DNA of 64,000 nucleotides from Mesotaenium endlicherianum. Lineage: Eukaryota > Streptophyta > Zygnematophyceae > Zygnematales > Mesotaeniaceae. Positions 21,120-31,800 of this stretch are shown here, piece by piece. Location: the NCBI GenBank assembly GCA_009602735.1, contig WELA01006186.1, positions 96,515-160,514 of the forward strand, given 5' to 3'. The translations under genes and the position numbers were made by a program. Every line of letters starts with the position of its first letter. The first letter of the stretch is position 1. The notes under the pieces are model-generated. The model was not told where the DNA came from and ran no database searches. It saw nothing but the letters and a program-made list of their open reading frames with translations.

Positions 21120-22240
21120 ATTACTGTCCTCAAGTGCTAAGCATGCTCAGCTTCATTTTTAGAGAAAATTAAAATATCATCTAAGAAGACTTGCACAAAC
21201 TTACCCAAGTAGGGCCTAAAAATGTCATTTATAGTAACCCTGAAGGTCGCAGGAGCATTAGTCAGTTCAAAGGGCATCACATTATACTCATTATATCCAT
21301 AACGTGTGTGAAAAGCAATCTTGTATTCATCTTCCTCGGCAATTCTAATTTAATGATAACCACTCTTCATGTCTATTTTATTGAACACTTTAGTACCAAA
21401 CAGAGTACCAAGCAAGTCCTCAATTCTGAGTAAAGCATACTTATTCTTTACTGTGATTCTGATAAGAGCTCTGTAATCCACACACATTTGCATACTGCCA
21501 TCCTTCTTTTTACCAAATAAGATGGGTGCGCCATAAGGTGATTTACTGGGAGAAATGTAACCATTTTCCTCCAGCTCTGCAATCTGTGTTCTTAACTCTT
21601 CACTCTTCACATAAGACAAGTCATATGTGCGTTGCCAAGGTGGCTGACTGCCATGTAATAAATTAATCTTATGATCTACTTCTCTCTTAGAGGGCAATCT
21701 TGGGGGCATGTTAAAAACATCTGCATACTGAGCAACAATTTTTGCAGCAGTAGGGTACTCCGGAGGGCTCACCTTTTTCTCAAACACTTCTTCAAGTTGA
21801 GGAGGTACCTCTTTTAGCAGCAGACATAACATTCTGTCTTCCTTCTGGTTCTAGCTTTCGATGAAATCCATTGCATTTAGCAATTTGCATCCTCCTGGAA
21901 GCCTTTTTTTTTCCTTCATTTGCCATTCATACAGGACAAGAGGAAGAGCACTGGTGGGTGCCAAGTTAGTTTGCCCATCACTGGCTCCTCTCACCTTAAC
22001 TGTACCTCTGCTCCAACACACTTCAGCTTGATGTCTATTGAGCCAGGACCTTCTTAGCACGAGATCATAAAAGCCAGTGTTGAGTACCTTAAGTGTAAGA
22101 GTTTCAATTAGAACTGCAATGTCAGAACCTAACTGGACCTCAATAGGCTTGGTTATTACTCCTCCCGGAATACTTGAGGCATCTCCAAGAAATATTTTTC
22201 TCTTCCCTTGGGTGACAATAGGCATCCTTAGCCGCTTAAC
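21120..22240 (-). pseudogene. pol: GY-1 reverse transcriptase and protease, resumed
   Basis: Continues GY-1 on the other side of GY-2. Reading leftwards from 22,240: protease end (RLRMPIVTQGKRKIFLGD), protease-RT linker ([31 protein letters not shown]), and reverse transcriptase N-terminus and palm ([47 protein letters not shown]). Stops break it near 21,350 and 21,851. Homology ends sharply at 22,240 within protease, upstream of the catalytic motif. So gag and the 5' LTR of GY-1 are missing from this window. Confidence 0.9.
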
Positions 22241-22649
22241 ACTAGATAGCCTTGGCGTCCCTTTGTGGTCCATCTGTCACATGGTGGCCCAACTATTAGA
22301 TCCCCAAGTATATGCTCGGATTTTTTCAATACTTATTAGTTTTTTTTGAGCTTTATGTCGCAACAAAATTGACATTAAATCCAGAGGTCAAGTCGACCTA
22401 GTATGTGGTCAGGGGAGCCAAACGGGCCAACCAGAAATTTCAGTTATACCGAACTGAAGCTGAATGAAAGTGCCTGCTTTCGCTCATCCTTTTCTTTCCT
22501 CTGTTGCTTATTTATGCCATGGCTGACGCAGAATCCTCGTGCGAAGCTCTTTTAGGAGCTACTATTCTAATTTTGTCTATTGCCTATGGCCGCACGTGGG
22601 CTTATAACAATTTAGTGACGATTGTGAGGAGTTTTTCTCGTCTGGAGTA
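22241..22649. other. Unassigned stretch at the border of the two nests
   Basis: Between the break in GY-1 protease and the first gag-like frame of GY-5. It does not match the GY-5 3' LTR start (TGTAACGG) or any other LTR here, and shows no clear primer site or gene. It contains short poly-T runs. It may be 5' leader or gag of GY-5 too decayed to recognise. Confidence 0.4.
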
Positions 22650-23392
22650 GTGAAGAAGAGATGTGAGGGTAAGAGAGGTCAAGAGCATCATTATGTTGTG
22701 TTCATTGCATTCGACAAGACAAAACCCAAGTACACCCCCGCGCTAGTACAGGTTAACATTAGGGATGATTCACATATTTTTGAGGAGGTCCAACCGGGTG
22801 TCACAAGCAGAAATCAGTGTGCTCTCAGCCAGATTCTCAGCCAGACTCTCCTGAGATGTTCAGAGAGTCTCAGAGAGCTTCTAGGTACACGTAACACGAG
22901 TCACAGATGTGCAGCAAGTGACTTCTCCTAGCATGCAAGAGAGTGAAAGAACATCCGAGCAATGTAGGAAGAGAGAAAGACTCCAGCCCGTCATTAGATC
23001 TCGTCTCAATGCGAATTCCCTCACAGGCTTAGAGTGGACTTCGATAGTCGACATTATTCGCTACACAAAGACGTTTCAACAGGAGCAGCCAGCGTCGTAG
23101 CCTTGTAGTCAGCCTGTTGGCAACAGCCGCTCTCCTTGTGTCACAACCCCTATTAGGTCTGGTCAGCCGGGTCCAAAACGCAACACCCCTTACGGCGGGC
23201 CGTCGATTCTCAACAAGCGGGCCAGCACCTAAGATTAGGAAGATTGATAACACAGAAGCCAAAAATCGCATGATGGCTGAGGGTCTGTATTTTCATTGCG
23301 GCAGGCAGGGTCACACCTCCAAGTATTGTCCTTCCAAAAAGGATACGAGGTATGATTCCAACGCTAAAGGCAAGGCGCCTTTAAAAGGGTAG
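22650..23392 (+). pseudogene. gag: gag remnant of GY-5 (family D)
   Basis: Weakly preserved. The recognisable part is the C-terminal end at 23,117-23,392: a Pro/Arg-rich linker, then LYFHCGRQGHTSKYCPSKKD, a zinc knuckle whose first Cys is replaced by Tyr (usual CxxC form), followed by a basic tail. Upstream, 23,000-23,099 reads LNANSLTGLEWTSIVDIIRY, which has the position of the end of a gag domain. Several stops and frame changes are present. The call rests mainly on the knuckle and on the protease that follows. Confidence 0.6.
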
Positions 23393-24235
23393 CTCAGGAG
23401 ATAGCCGCAAAGCCTCCTTCTGAGCTATTGACAACACTTCTTAGTGCACAGGAAATTCTCAATGTTTGCTCGCCACCACCAAAGATTCTTGTTCTCCCTG
23501 GCGTACGTAACATAAATATATTTTGTTCCGAATATATTGGTATGCAAGTGTTGAGCTTTGTCGAGTTTACGGAACTTGAGTGCATACATGCTTGCGTGTT
23601 TTTGCACTTTCAGCAGAATGATCCCAACCTTGCATAGTGTTACGAACACTTGTCATTTTTAGGTCGACCGAACAAGTGTCTTGCTCTAATTTACATTGCT
23701 GCATTCACAAAGGGACCTCCTGGCCTTGAGCGTATCACTCAGTTTCCCAGGGGTTTAACGATGCAAAATGGACGTTTGCCTACGAGGCTTTATGTTTCCG
23801 TTTTTCCTCTCATGGCAAGAACTCTGCTCATTCTGCACAACGTCACTTAGAATTCGAGCATGACGATAGAGAGTCACATCTCAGGCCGTTCTGCTCATAC
23901 TGTCATTGATTCAGGTGCATCGACAAGCTTTATAAGCGCTCGTTTTGCGCAAGCGTTAAAGCTGGTTCCAATTAAAACAATTGATCAACTTCGTCTCAGC
24001 GATGGTTCTTTAGTTGACATAATTGGAACTATTTAATTACCTCTTAAACTGCAGTCTTACCGCGAAAAATAAAAGTTTTATGTAACGATTCTCCCCGTTG
24101 GTGTTGATGCAATTTTGGGTAACACTTGGCTTCAGTTAACAAGTGCATTGTTGGACTACGGTCAGAGTACGTGCATTCTTCGCGTAAGAGATCATAAGTA
24201 TACTCTTCACTCTCTCTAGGAGCCACGAAATATGG
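23393..24235 (+). pseudogene. pol: Conserved unknown domain plus protease of GY-5
   Basis: A ~130-residue block after the zinc knuckle (about 23,395-23,800) reads ELLTTLLSAQEILNVC, then VLSFVEFTELECIHACVFL. It recurs in GY-9 (minus, 56,020-56,410) with clear amino-acid similarity, so it is a family D feature; I do not recognise it. Then comes the aspartic protease: SAHTVIDSGASTSFISARFA (23,890-23,950, DSGA intact) and DAILGNTWLQLTSALLDYG (24,100-24,160). Stops occur near 23,635, 23,850 and 24,035. GY-6 sequence starts at about 24,236. The GY-5 reading resumes at 49,205 with the part between protease and reverse transcriptase missing. Confidence 0.75.
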
Positions 24236-25157
24236 ATCTTGGCTCATGCGGTCTCTTACTCCATCCAGTCTTGGGTCCCAACCGGCAATATGAGGAGGCA
24301 ACACTATGTTCTCCTGTAGGTCCGTTGGGAAGTCTTCCTCCCTTGCCTTGTCATTTTGCTGGTCCCTCATGTTGATGGTCATCCACCGCCAATCGGTGGG
24401 CTTCTGGAAGAAGGCAGGGTCTGTCCTTTTCAGAGTACAAGGGTACCAGTGCCCCGCAAAGTCTAGCTGACTGGTTTCCCTCGTCAAAATTCCCAGCTTC
24501 TTCTCTCCACCTCATTATACATGGCCTTGAACCTGTTATGGGATGTAGAGTCCTTAAAGCTGTCCGCGTCCATAGAGATCATCCTGATGACCCTATCTTT
24601 CCCCCAGATACCCGGAATCAATACAGCTCCTGTTTCATTCATTTGGGCCATTGCCTTGGCCTCTTTGACCGTACATCCTACCATCCCGACATAATCGTGG
24701 TAGAGGAGGAGTCCTGTGCTGACCTCTATATACTTGTCAAAGTTTCAGATGTCTCCCCTTCCCTCTGCAAGATGTCCTGTTGTGCCTCATCGCAACTTCT
24801 CTGGGCAAACTTGAAGGCCTCCTCCAATAGATCAAAGTCCTTGCCGAGCACTGTGTATAAATAGCTGCTGATTCTCCTTTGTTCTTCTTTGTCAGCCTGC
24901 TGCTTCCGCCTCTCCTCAGCTTGCCTCTCCTCTTCCGCCTTCTTGGCCTCCTCTGCAGCTTTTCTGTCCAATTCTTCCAGCCTCAGCCTGGCTTGCTTCT
25001 CCTCCTCCTCCTTCTTTTGTGCCTCCCGCTGTTGGTGGAGTCGTTGTGATTCCCGAGCGGAGATGGAGGATGATTCACTGTCGCCACGGAGTTGCAAATA
25101 TTCTGCGTGTGCCTCTTCCGCTCTTCTCTTCCTCTTAAGTTCTGACTTCTGAGTCAT
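24236..25157 (-). pseudogene. aORF of GY-6 (type B), truncated
   Basis: The start is the Met at 25,157 (MTQKSELKRKRRAEEAHAEY). The preceding acceptor-like triplet is CAA here where GY-7 has CAG. A coiled coil rich in Glu, Lys, Arg and Gln is followed by core pieces SSYLYTVLGKDFDLLEEAF, VGCTVKEAKAMAQMN, GIWGKDRVIRMISMDADSF, SWEF, GHWYPCTLKRTDPAFFQK, DWRWMTINM and LPPHIAGWDPRLDGVRDRM. Frameshifts lie near 24,730 and 24,484. The protein ends at the deletion border near 24,236, before the FSKGKHA motif and the RS-rich tail. Very similar to the GY-7 copy. Confidence 0.8.
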
Positions 25158-25515
25158 CTTGCTCAATCATAAACACAATGCAGTCAGTGAAGTCATGATA
25201 CTTTGCCGCGACTGAGTGCCCGTGGTTAAGAAGAACGTGATACGGGGAGTCCCTAGTGTGTAGTACCTTGTGTGAGTGAGTATAAGAGAGAATTGAGTTA
25301 GAGAGAGAAAGTGAGTACGAGCGCAAGTCGAGTGTGTAGAATGGTTATAAAATTCGCCTGGCTGATCCCAAAACGGAACACACTCCCTCCAACTTAAGTT
25401 TAAAGGTGGGCTGCCTGTCATAACTATCACTATGTGTCACTAACTGTCACATTCCCCTCCGACTTATATGGAGACAGGACCTCCTGTCACTCGTCCATGT
25501 CCACTGAAATGAGAG
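25158..25515 (-). other. GY-6 pol-aORF spacer with internal polypurine copies
   Basis: Noncoding. On the minus strand it carries CTTAAGTTGGAGGGAGTG (reverse complement near 25,381-25,398) and a second, mutated copy ATAAGTCGGAGGGG near 25,444-25,460. This is the same paired arrangement as in GY-7. Confidence 0.55.
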
Positions 25516-28500
25516 TTAGAGAAGGGTGCCAGCCGCCCGAAGGTGGAACCGTTTCAACGTCCCTTTGGCATTGGTCAACTGGTCTTTAAATTCCCAAGTG
25601 TCCCCAGAGGCATCGTAACCCTTCCATCTGACCAGGTACTTCATGACATATTTAGATGATCGACGGACACAACGAGCGCCTAAAATCTCCTCAACCTCAT
25701 ATTCCTTAGGGTCACCATCCCGGACAGCGGGGACCGGTCCCGGTTGGACAGGTAACCAACCTGTGAACAGTGTGTCACCGTTAATGTATGGTCCTAGGAA
25801 TGAGGCATTCAAGACTGGGTGACCCTTGTATTCTGCTGACATGTTTAGTTTGTAAGCATTCTGACCAACACGGCGCACCACCAAATACGGACCGACCCAG
25901 ACAGGACCAAGCTTTTTCTTGACCACACCAGGGAGGTACAGGTGCTGAGAATGTAGTTCGACCAAATCGCCCTTAGAAAATGTCAGTTCTCGACGGTGCT
26001 GGTTAGCGTATTTTTGTCGATTTTCCTCAGCTTTGTGCACGTGAGTTGGACTCCTGACAGGGTGTTAGCAAACTCCTGGGTTAATTGGAGGAAGACCGTA
26101 TTGTCAATCCCTGCAGGGTGAGTTAAAGACTCCCCTAGTACATCTAAAGGAGACTTAGGGACTCTATCCAGACTCGGTTCAAAAGGAGTCTTGCCCGTTG
26201 ACGCGTGCACCGCACTGTTGACCGCAAACTGAATTCGAGGCAACAGGTCATCCCAATTATCTTGTTTTTGGTTAATATATGCTCTCAGCACCTCTTGCAG
26301 AACTCGATTAGTTCTTTCAGTCTTGCCATCAGTCTGAGGGTGGTTTGCTGTGCTGAGCAGCTGTTTGACTCCCATTGACCCCATTAATGCTCTCCAGAAC
26401 TTAGAGGTAAATTTTGGATCTCTGTCTGAGATGATATTAGAGGGTAGCCCATGTTGGCATACTACATGGTTGTAGAACTGTCTCGCTGTTTCGAGTGCAG
26501 TTACTTTGACAGTTGTGGGGATAAAAATAACCATTTTTTTCAGTTTATCCACGACTACCAGCATCAAATCATGCCCATTAGCAGTTCGTGGCAGTGTAAC
26601 CACCCAGTCCATAGATATTGTTTCCCAACGTCCAGCTCGGATGGGCAGCGGTTGTAAGAGACCTCCCGGTGGTGTGTGTCTAGACTTATTTCTTTGACAC
26701 TGATCATAGGACTTAACATACTTCAAGACCTCCCGAGGTAATCCTTCCCAATGATAACAGTTTGGCCTGCCCCAAATGCCCACCCAGTAAAGTGTCGTGT
26801 GCTTGACTTAGTAAAAGGAACCTTATTTCCAAGTTATTAGGAATGACCAGCTTCAGCCTGCCTGAAGTGGTTTTAGTCGCCCAGGTCCCACCCTTAAGCC
26901 TATACCCAAGTGCAATAGCACAACACACACCATCAGTGGGGTTGGGCTCAAATGTTGGGACAAAAAGGCAGGCTTTCCTAAGTTGTTCAAGAAAGGACTT
27001 TTTCACCTTCAATGAAGTGAGTGCACACAGGACTTTATCTACAGCACGTTGCCTAAAGTTCCTTTCTTGCATGTTAGGTATCTAGAGAGTGCATCAGCAG
27101 GATTCAACTTCCCTAGTTTGTAGTCGATTTGGACTTGGAACTGCTCCAGCATCTGGCTCCAGCGGTTCTCCCTCCTTGACAGCTTGGACTTCTTCTGAAA
27201 GTGAGTCAGAGCTAGATGATCTGAAATCACCTTAAAAGCTTTACCATGTAGGTATGCTCTCCACTGTTTGAGCACATGAATGATAGCTAGCAGCTCTTTA
27301 TCATGCACAGAGAAATTAACCTCAGCTGGATTAAATTTCATAGACTCATACAACACAGGATTCGACACCTGCTTTACCTTACCATCCTTTGTGGTTTTGT
27401 CAGCAGGCTGCAACAAAATAGCACCCATGGCAAAGTCAGAGGCATCAGTAATCACCTGCACAGGTTTTCTCGGGTCATACACGGCTAGCACTGGGGCAGA
27501 ACAAAGAGCATATTTAAGGGTCTGGAAGGCAGCCTGCTGCTCTTCCCCCAACACATACCCTATGTCTTTCTTAGTAAGGCCAGTCAGTTTACTGGCCTTT
27601 GTATAATAATTATCAATAAATCTCCTATAGTAGTTAGCCAACCCAAGGAAGGATCTAACTTCAGAGACAGACTGTGGTATAGGCCAGTCCCTTATGGTCT
27701 GGACCTTCGTAGGGTCCACACTGATGCCCTCTTGCTGACAACATGGCCTAGAAATTCAATACTTTCTTTAAAGAAATCACACTTGCTCATTTTAGCATAA
27801 AACTGGTTCCTTCTCCAAGTGTCCATGACTGTCTTTATAAGTGTTCAGCATGCTGAGCTTCATTTTAGAGAATATTAAAATATCATCCAGGAAGACTTGC
27901 ACAAACTTATCCAGGTAATGTCTGTAAATGTCATTCATAGCACCCATGAAAGTTGCAGGAGCATCAGTCAGTCCAAATGGCATCACGTTGAACTCAAAGT
28001 GTCCATAACATGTGCGGAAGGCAGTCTTGTGTTCATCCCCCTCAGCAATTCAGATTTGATGATGAGCACTCTTGAGATCTATCTTACTGAACACATCAGC
28101 ACCAGACAAGGTATCAAGCAAGTCCTCAATTCTGGGTACAGCATACTTGTTCTTTACTGTAATTTCGTTCAATGCTCTGTAATCCACACACATCCGCATA
28201 CTGCCATCCTTTTTCTTAACAAATTGGTTGGGTGCGCCGTAAGGTGATTTACTGGGGGAAATATAACCATTTTCCTCAAGCTCTGCAATCTGTATTTTCA
28301 ACTCCTCGCTCTCCACATAAGACAAGCCATAAGTGCGGTGCCATTGTGGCTGACTCCCAGGTAATAAGTCAATCCTATGATCTACTTCCCTCTTAGGGGG
28401 TAGTCTTGGAGGCATATTAAATACATCCGTGTACTGAGCAACAATTTTTGCAGCAGTAGGGTGCTCCGGAGGGCTTACCTTTTTCTCCACCACTTCTTCA

Positions 28501-28953
28501 GGTTGAGGAGGTACCTCTCTTAGCAGCAGACAGAACATTCTGTCTTCCTTCTGGTTCCAACTTTTGACAAACTCCATCACATTCAGCAACTTGCATCCTT
28601 CTGGAAGCCTCTTTTTTTCCTTCATTTGCCATCCACACAGGACAAGAGGAAGAGCACTGGTGGGTGCCAAGTCAGTTTGCCCATCACTGGCTCCTCTCAC
28701 TTTAACTGTACCTCTGCTCCAACACACTTCAGCTTGATGTCTATTAAGCCAGGACCTGCCTAGCACGAGATCATAAAAGCCAGTGTTGAGTACCTCAAAT
28801 TTAAGCGTTTCAGTTAGAACTGCAATGCCAGAACCTAACTGGACCTCAATAGGCTTGGTTGTAATTCCTCCCGGGATACTTCAGGCACCTTCAAGGAATA
28901 TTTTTCTATTCCCTTGGATGACAGTAGGCAGCCTTAGCCGCTTACCTAAGTCC
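25516..28953 (-). pseudogene. pol: pol of GY-6, protease end to chromodomain
   Basis: From right to left: protease C-terminal part, linker ([14 protein letters not shown]), reverse transcriptase (28,370-27,600, [20 protein letters not shown] and [10 protein letters not shown] near 27,880), RNase H ([16 protein letters not shown], about 27,440), integrase zinc finger (26,690-26,820), core (SMDWVVTLP, SDRDPKFTSKF, NHPQTDGKTERTNR) and chromodomain ([19 protein letters not shown]). It ends at 25,516 with FHLRAAGTLL. Reading frames are broken at several points (near 28,050, 27,790, 27,039 and 26,713), but the catalytic residues of reverse transcriptase and integrase persist. The copy is moderately old. 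Confidence 0.92.
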
Positions 28954-28958
28954 TTATG

Positions 28959-29668
28959 TGAAATGAATCGACTTACCAAATAGGCGATTAACAATTAATA
29001 AAGATCTTTATATCAGCAAGTAATCTTTATGGATTTTCCGTTAACTGGTTAAACGGAAAAAGGACAACACTCTAGCAGTGAACAACATTCGTAAGTCCAA
29101 TGCGAGTAAATTAGCATCAATATTGCAATCAGTAAAGTCATACATAAGCAAGGTTAGAAAACAGTGCGTATCAATGGCTTCTCGCCTTGGATTCAGATCT
29201 CTCTCAGTAAGCTGTACAAGAGAGTTGGCCTCGTTTCCGAATGCCAAACTCGAGAGCAATGCCTAGCATATGTACATGGAAAGAGTTTACTGTTCAACGG
29301 CTAGTGCAATGGCACCGCCTACCCGGGAGTTAACTACGTTGGTAGGACCTCGGTTAACCAAATCCACCGCCATCTCCCATCATCCCAAATCGCCATCCAT
29401 CATAGGGATGTCATTTGGCCATTCATCTAGCATACCACACTTAGATGCATATCGAGGCAGTTCGCTGCTACCGAGTACGGAAGTCAGCTGGCTGTCAAAG
29501 AATGTGTCAGCAAGTTGACTTCAGGCTGCTGCTTTCGACTGAGTCATTAAAATGATGTTAAATATAAATTCCAGCAGTCTGGTTATTTACTAGAGTTCAG
29601 CATGCTAAACTTATTTAACTGTTATATTTTAATGAATATTATATCAACGAATATACTGATTCACTACA
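28959..29668 (-). repeat. 3' LTR of GY-7
   Basis: 710 bp. On the plus strand it begins TGAAATGAATCGAC and ends GATTCACTACA. It is collinear with the other family A LTRs in reverse. It is bordered on the inner side by the polypurine tract (reverse complement TCCCTCCAACTTAA, 29,670-29,683) and the conserved hairpin at 29,687-29,703. Confidence 0.93.
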
Positions 29669-29669
29669 A

Positions 29670-29703
29670 TCCCTCCAACTTAACATGTTGTCGCCTCGAC
29701 AAC
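29670..29703 (-). promoter_or_regulatory. Polypurine tract and conserved hairpin of GY-7
   Basis: On the minus strand a perfect hairpin GTTGTCG-AGG-CGACAAC lies four bases before TTAAGTTGGAGGGA, which abuts the LTR. It is the same arrangement as GY-8 at 45,387-45,421, although the sequence upstream of the hairpin is unrelated in the two elements. Confidence 0.7.
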
Positions 29704-29787
29704 ACTGACACTGGGTACATAGGTTGCCCCAACTGAATACACTGATCCCTCTCCCATCCAGCATGCTCTGCCCTTGGCCTTCCGCCC

Positions 29788-31451
29788 TTAAGAGGGAGAT
29801 GCCCCTGGGGCCCTATGGTCAGGGGAGTCAGTCCTCCTCCTGTCTTGGGGTCTTCTGAAGCCTGTCAGAGAGGGAGGTTCCGTGTAAGGACCCGGCAAAG
29901 AACGCAGTAACTGTGCTGTTTCTTCCTGCACGGTCGAAAACTGAATGGAGGCAGCCTCCTTCTGGGCATCCCTCAAACTGACTGGTACATATACCGGCAT
30001 CCCAGAAGGATGTTGCATGACATGAGCTAAGGTACATGCCCTCTCTGCGAGGGAGATGCCGGCAGGCCTCTGGCTATTTCTCTAGCAGCCCTCCTGTTTG
30101 CCCTATCTGACTGGGTCTCCGTGCCTGCAGATGGGCTCTGTCCTCTGGCAGTTCCCAGCAAAGTGATATCCTCCTCTTCAGCGAGTTGCTGCAGGGCCAA
30201 CCCCGTCTTCTCCCTTACAGGGGATGTGGTAGGTGTCGGGATCACGGCGGGGCTAGTGTCCTCCTCCTTGCCTTCCTCTTCGTCTTCCTCTGACTCCTCC
30301 TCCTCTCCGTCCCCGGGTTCCTCTGAGAATTCTGGGGTCTCTTCTGTCAGCTGCTCCAGTTCTTACCAAGAAAAAGAATATCCCACTGACCTTCCCCTTT
30401 TGGGTGCTGGTGGGGGCTGCTGAGTCCGGACCGCATACAGGTCCTTTCCCCCCTGCTTGCTTGCCCATTTGGCATAAGCGTGCTTCCCTTTTGAGAATGT
30501 GTCTCGGGCCCTACTTCTGTCCCCCTGCATTTCTTGGCTCATGCAGTCTCTGACTCCATCCAATCTTAGGTCCCAAGCCGCAATGTGAGGAGGCAATACT
30601 ATGTTCCCCTTAAGGTCTGTCAGAAAATCCTCATCCGTCGCCCTGTCAATCTGCTGGTCCCTCATGTTGATGGTCATCCACCGCCAATCGGTGGGCTTTT
30701 GGAAGAAGGCAGGGTCTGTCCTTTTAAGAGTACAAGGGTACCAGTGCCCTGCAAAGTCTAGCTCACTGGTTTCCCTGGCCAAGAACTCCCAGCTTCTCCT
30801 CTCCACCTCATTATACATGGCCTTGAACCGGTTATGGGGTGTAGAGTCCTTAAAGCTGTCCGCGTCCATGGGGATCATCCTGATGACCCTATCTTCCCCC
30901 CAGATACCAGGAATCGATACAGCCCCTGCTTCGTTTACCTGGGCCATTGCCTTGGCCTCTCTAACCGTATATCCTACCATCCTGGCGTAATCGTGGTAGA
31001 GGAGGAGCTCCGTGCTGACCTCTATATACTTGTCAAAGTTTTTGGATGTCTCCCCTTCCCTCTGGAGGATGTCCTTCTGTGACTCACTGCGACTTCTCTG
31101 AGCATACCTGAAGGCCTCCTCCAGTAGATCGAAGCCCTTGCCCAGTACTGTGTAGCGGTAGCTGCTGATTCTCCTCTGCTCTTCTTCGGCCTGTTGCTTC
31201 CGCTTCTCCTTAGCTTGCCTCTCCTCTTTTGCTTTCTTGGCCTCCTCTGCAGCTTTTCTGTCTAGTTCTTCCTGCCTCAGTCTGACCTGTTCCTCCTCCT
31301 CCTTCTTCTTCTGTGCCTCCCACTGTTGTTGGAGTCGTTGTGATTCCCGAGCGGAGATGGAGGATGATTCGATGTCTCCACGGAATTGCAAGTATTCTGC
31401 ATGTGCCTCTTTCGCCCTTCTCTTCCTCTTGAGTTCCGACTTTTGAGTCAT
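29788..31451 (-). pseudogene. aORF of GY-7 (type B), nearly complete
   Basis: The best type B copy. It starts at 31,451 (MTQKSELKRKRRAKEAHAEY), directly after an acceptor-like CAG (31,453-31,455). A charged coiled coil covers about residues 5-100. The conserved core runs to about residue 345 (YRYTVLGKGFDLLEEAF, MVGYTVREAKAMAQVN, IPGIWGEDRVIRMIPMDA, YNEVERRSWEFLARETS, DWRWMTINM, LPPHIAAWDLRL, FSKGKHAYAKWA). A TAA near 30,363 ends the long open part at 362 residues. Beyond it an acidic stretch and a tail continue in frame to about 30,030, then shift. Roughly half the core residues match the type A aORF of GY-8 by eye. Confidence 0.82.
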
Positions 31452-31800
31452 CCTGCTCAATCATAAACACAATGAAATTAGTGAAGTCATAATATTTTGC
31501 CGCTACTGAGTGCCCTTGATGAAGAGGAACGCGATCGGGAGAGTTCCTAGTGTGAAATACCTGGTGTGAGTGAATATAAGGGAAAAATTGAGTTAGAGAG
31601 AAAGTGGGTGTGAGCGCAGGTTGAGTGTGTAATATGGTTATCAGAGATTTTCCGGCTGATCCCGAAACAGAATACTACTCCCTCCAACTTAATTTTAAAG
31701 GTGGACTGCCTGTCACAACTGTCACTAACTGTCACATCCCCCTCCAACTTATATGGAGACAGGACCTCCTGTCACCTTCCCATGTTTACTTAAGAGACAG
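31452..31800 (-). other. GY-7 pol-aORF spacer with two internal polypurine copies
   Basis: Noncoding. On the minus strand it carries TTAAGTTGGAGGGA (reverse complement 31,679-31,692) and TATAAGTTGGAGG (31,739-31,751). The first is identical over 14 bases to the terminal polypurine tract at 29,670-29,683. Repeated GTGACAGTTAGTGACAG units lie between them. Confidence 0.6.

Larger units (their letters stand above)
24236..28958 (-). mobile_element. GY-6, family A chromovirus, 3' part
   Basis: Runs leftwards from the GY-7 insertion: protease end, reverse transcriptase, RNase H, integrase, chromodomain, spacer, aORF. The other half (protease start, gag, 5' LTR) is at 46,641-49,204. The left end is broken: at ~24,236 the aORF stops mid-core and GY-5 protease-linker sequence begins, so the 3' LTR of GY-6 and part of GY-5 were deleted together. 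TTATG at 28,954-28,958 is the left copy of the GY-7 target duplication. Confidence 0.9.

Noticed and set aside
22241-22400. 5' LTR of GY-5
   Set aside because: No match to the GY-5 3' LTR (52,387 onward), no TGTAAC start and no primer site.
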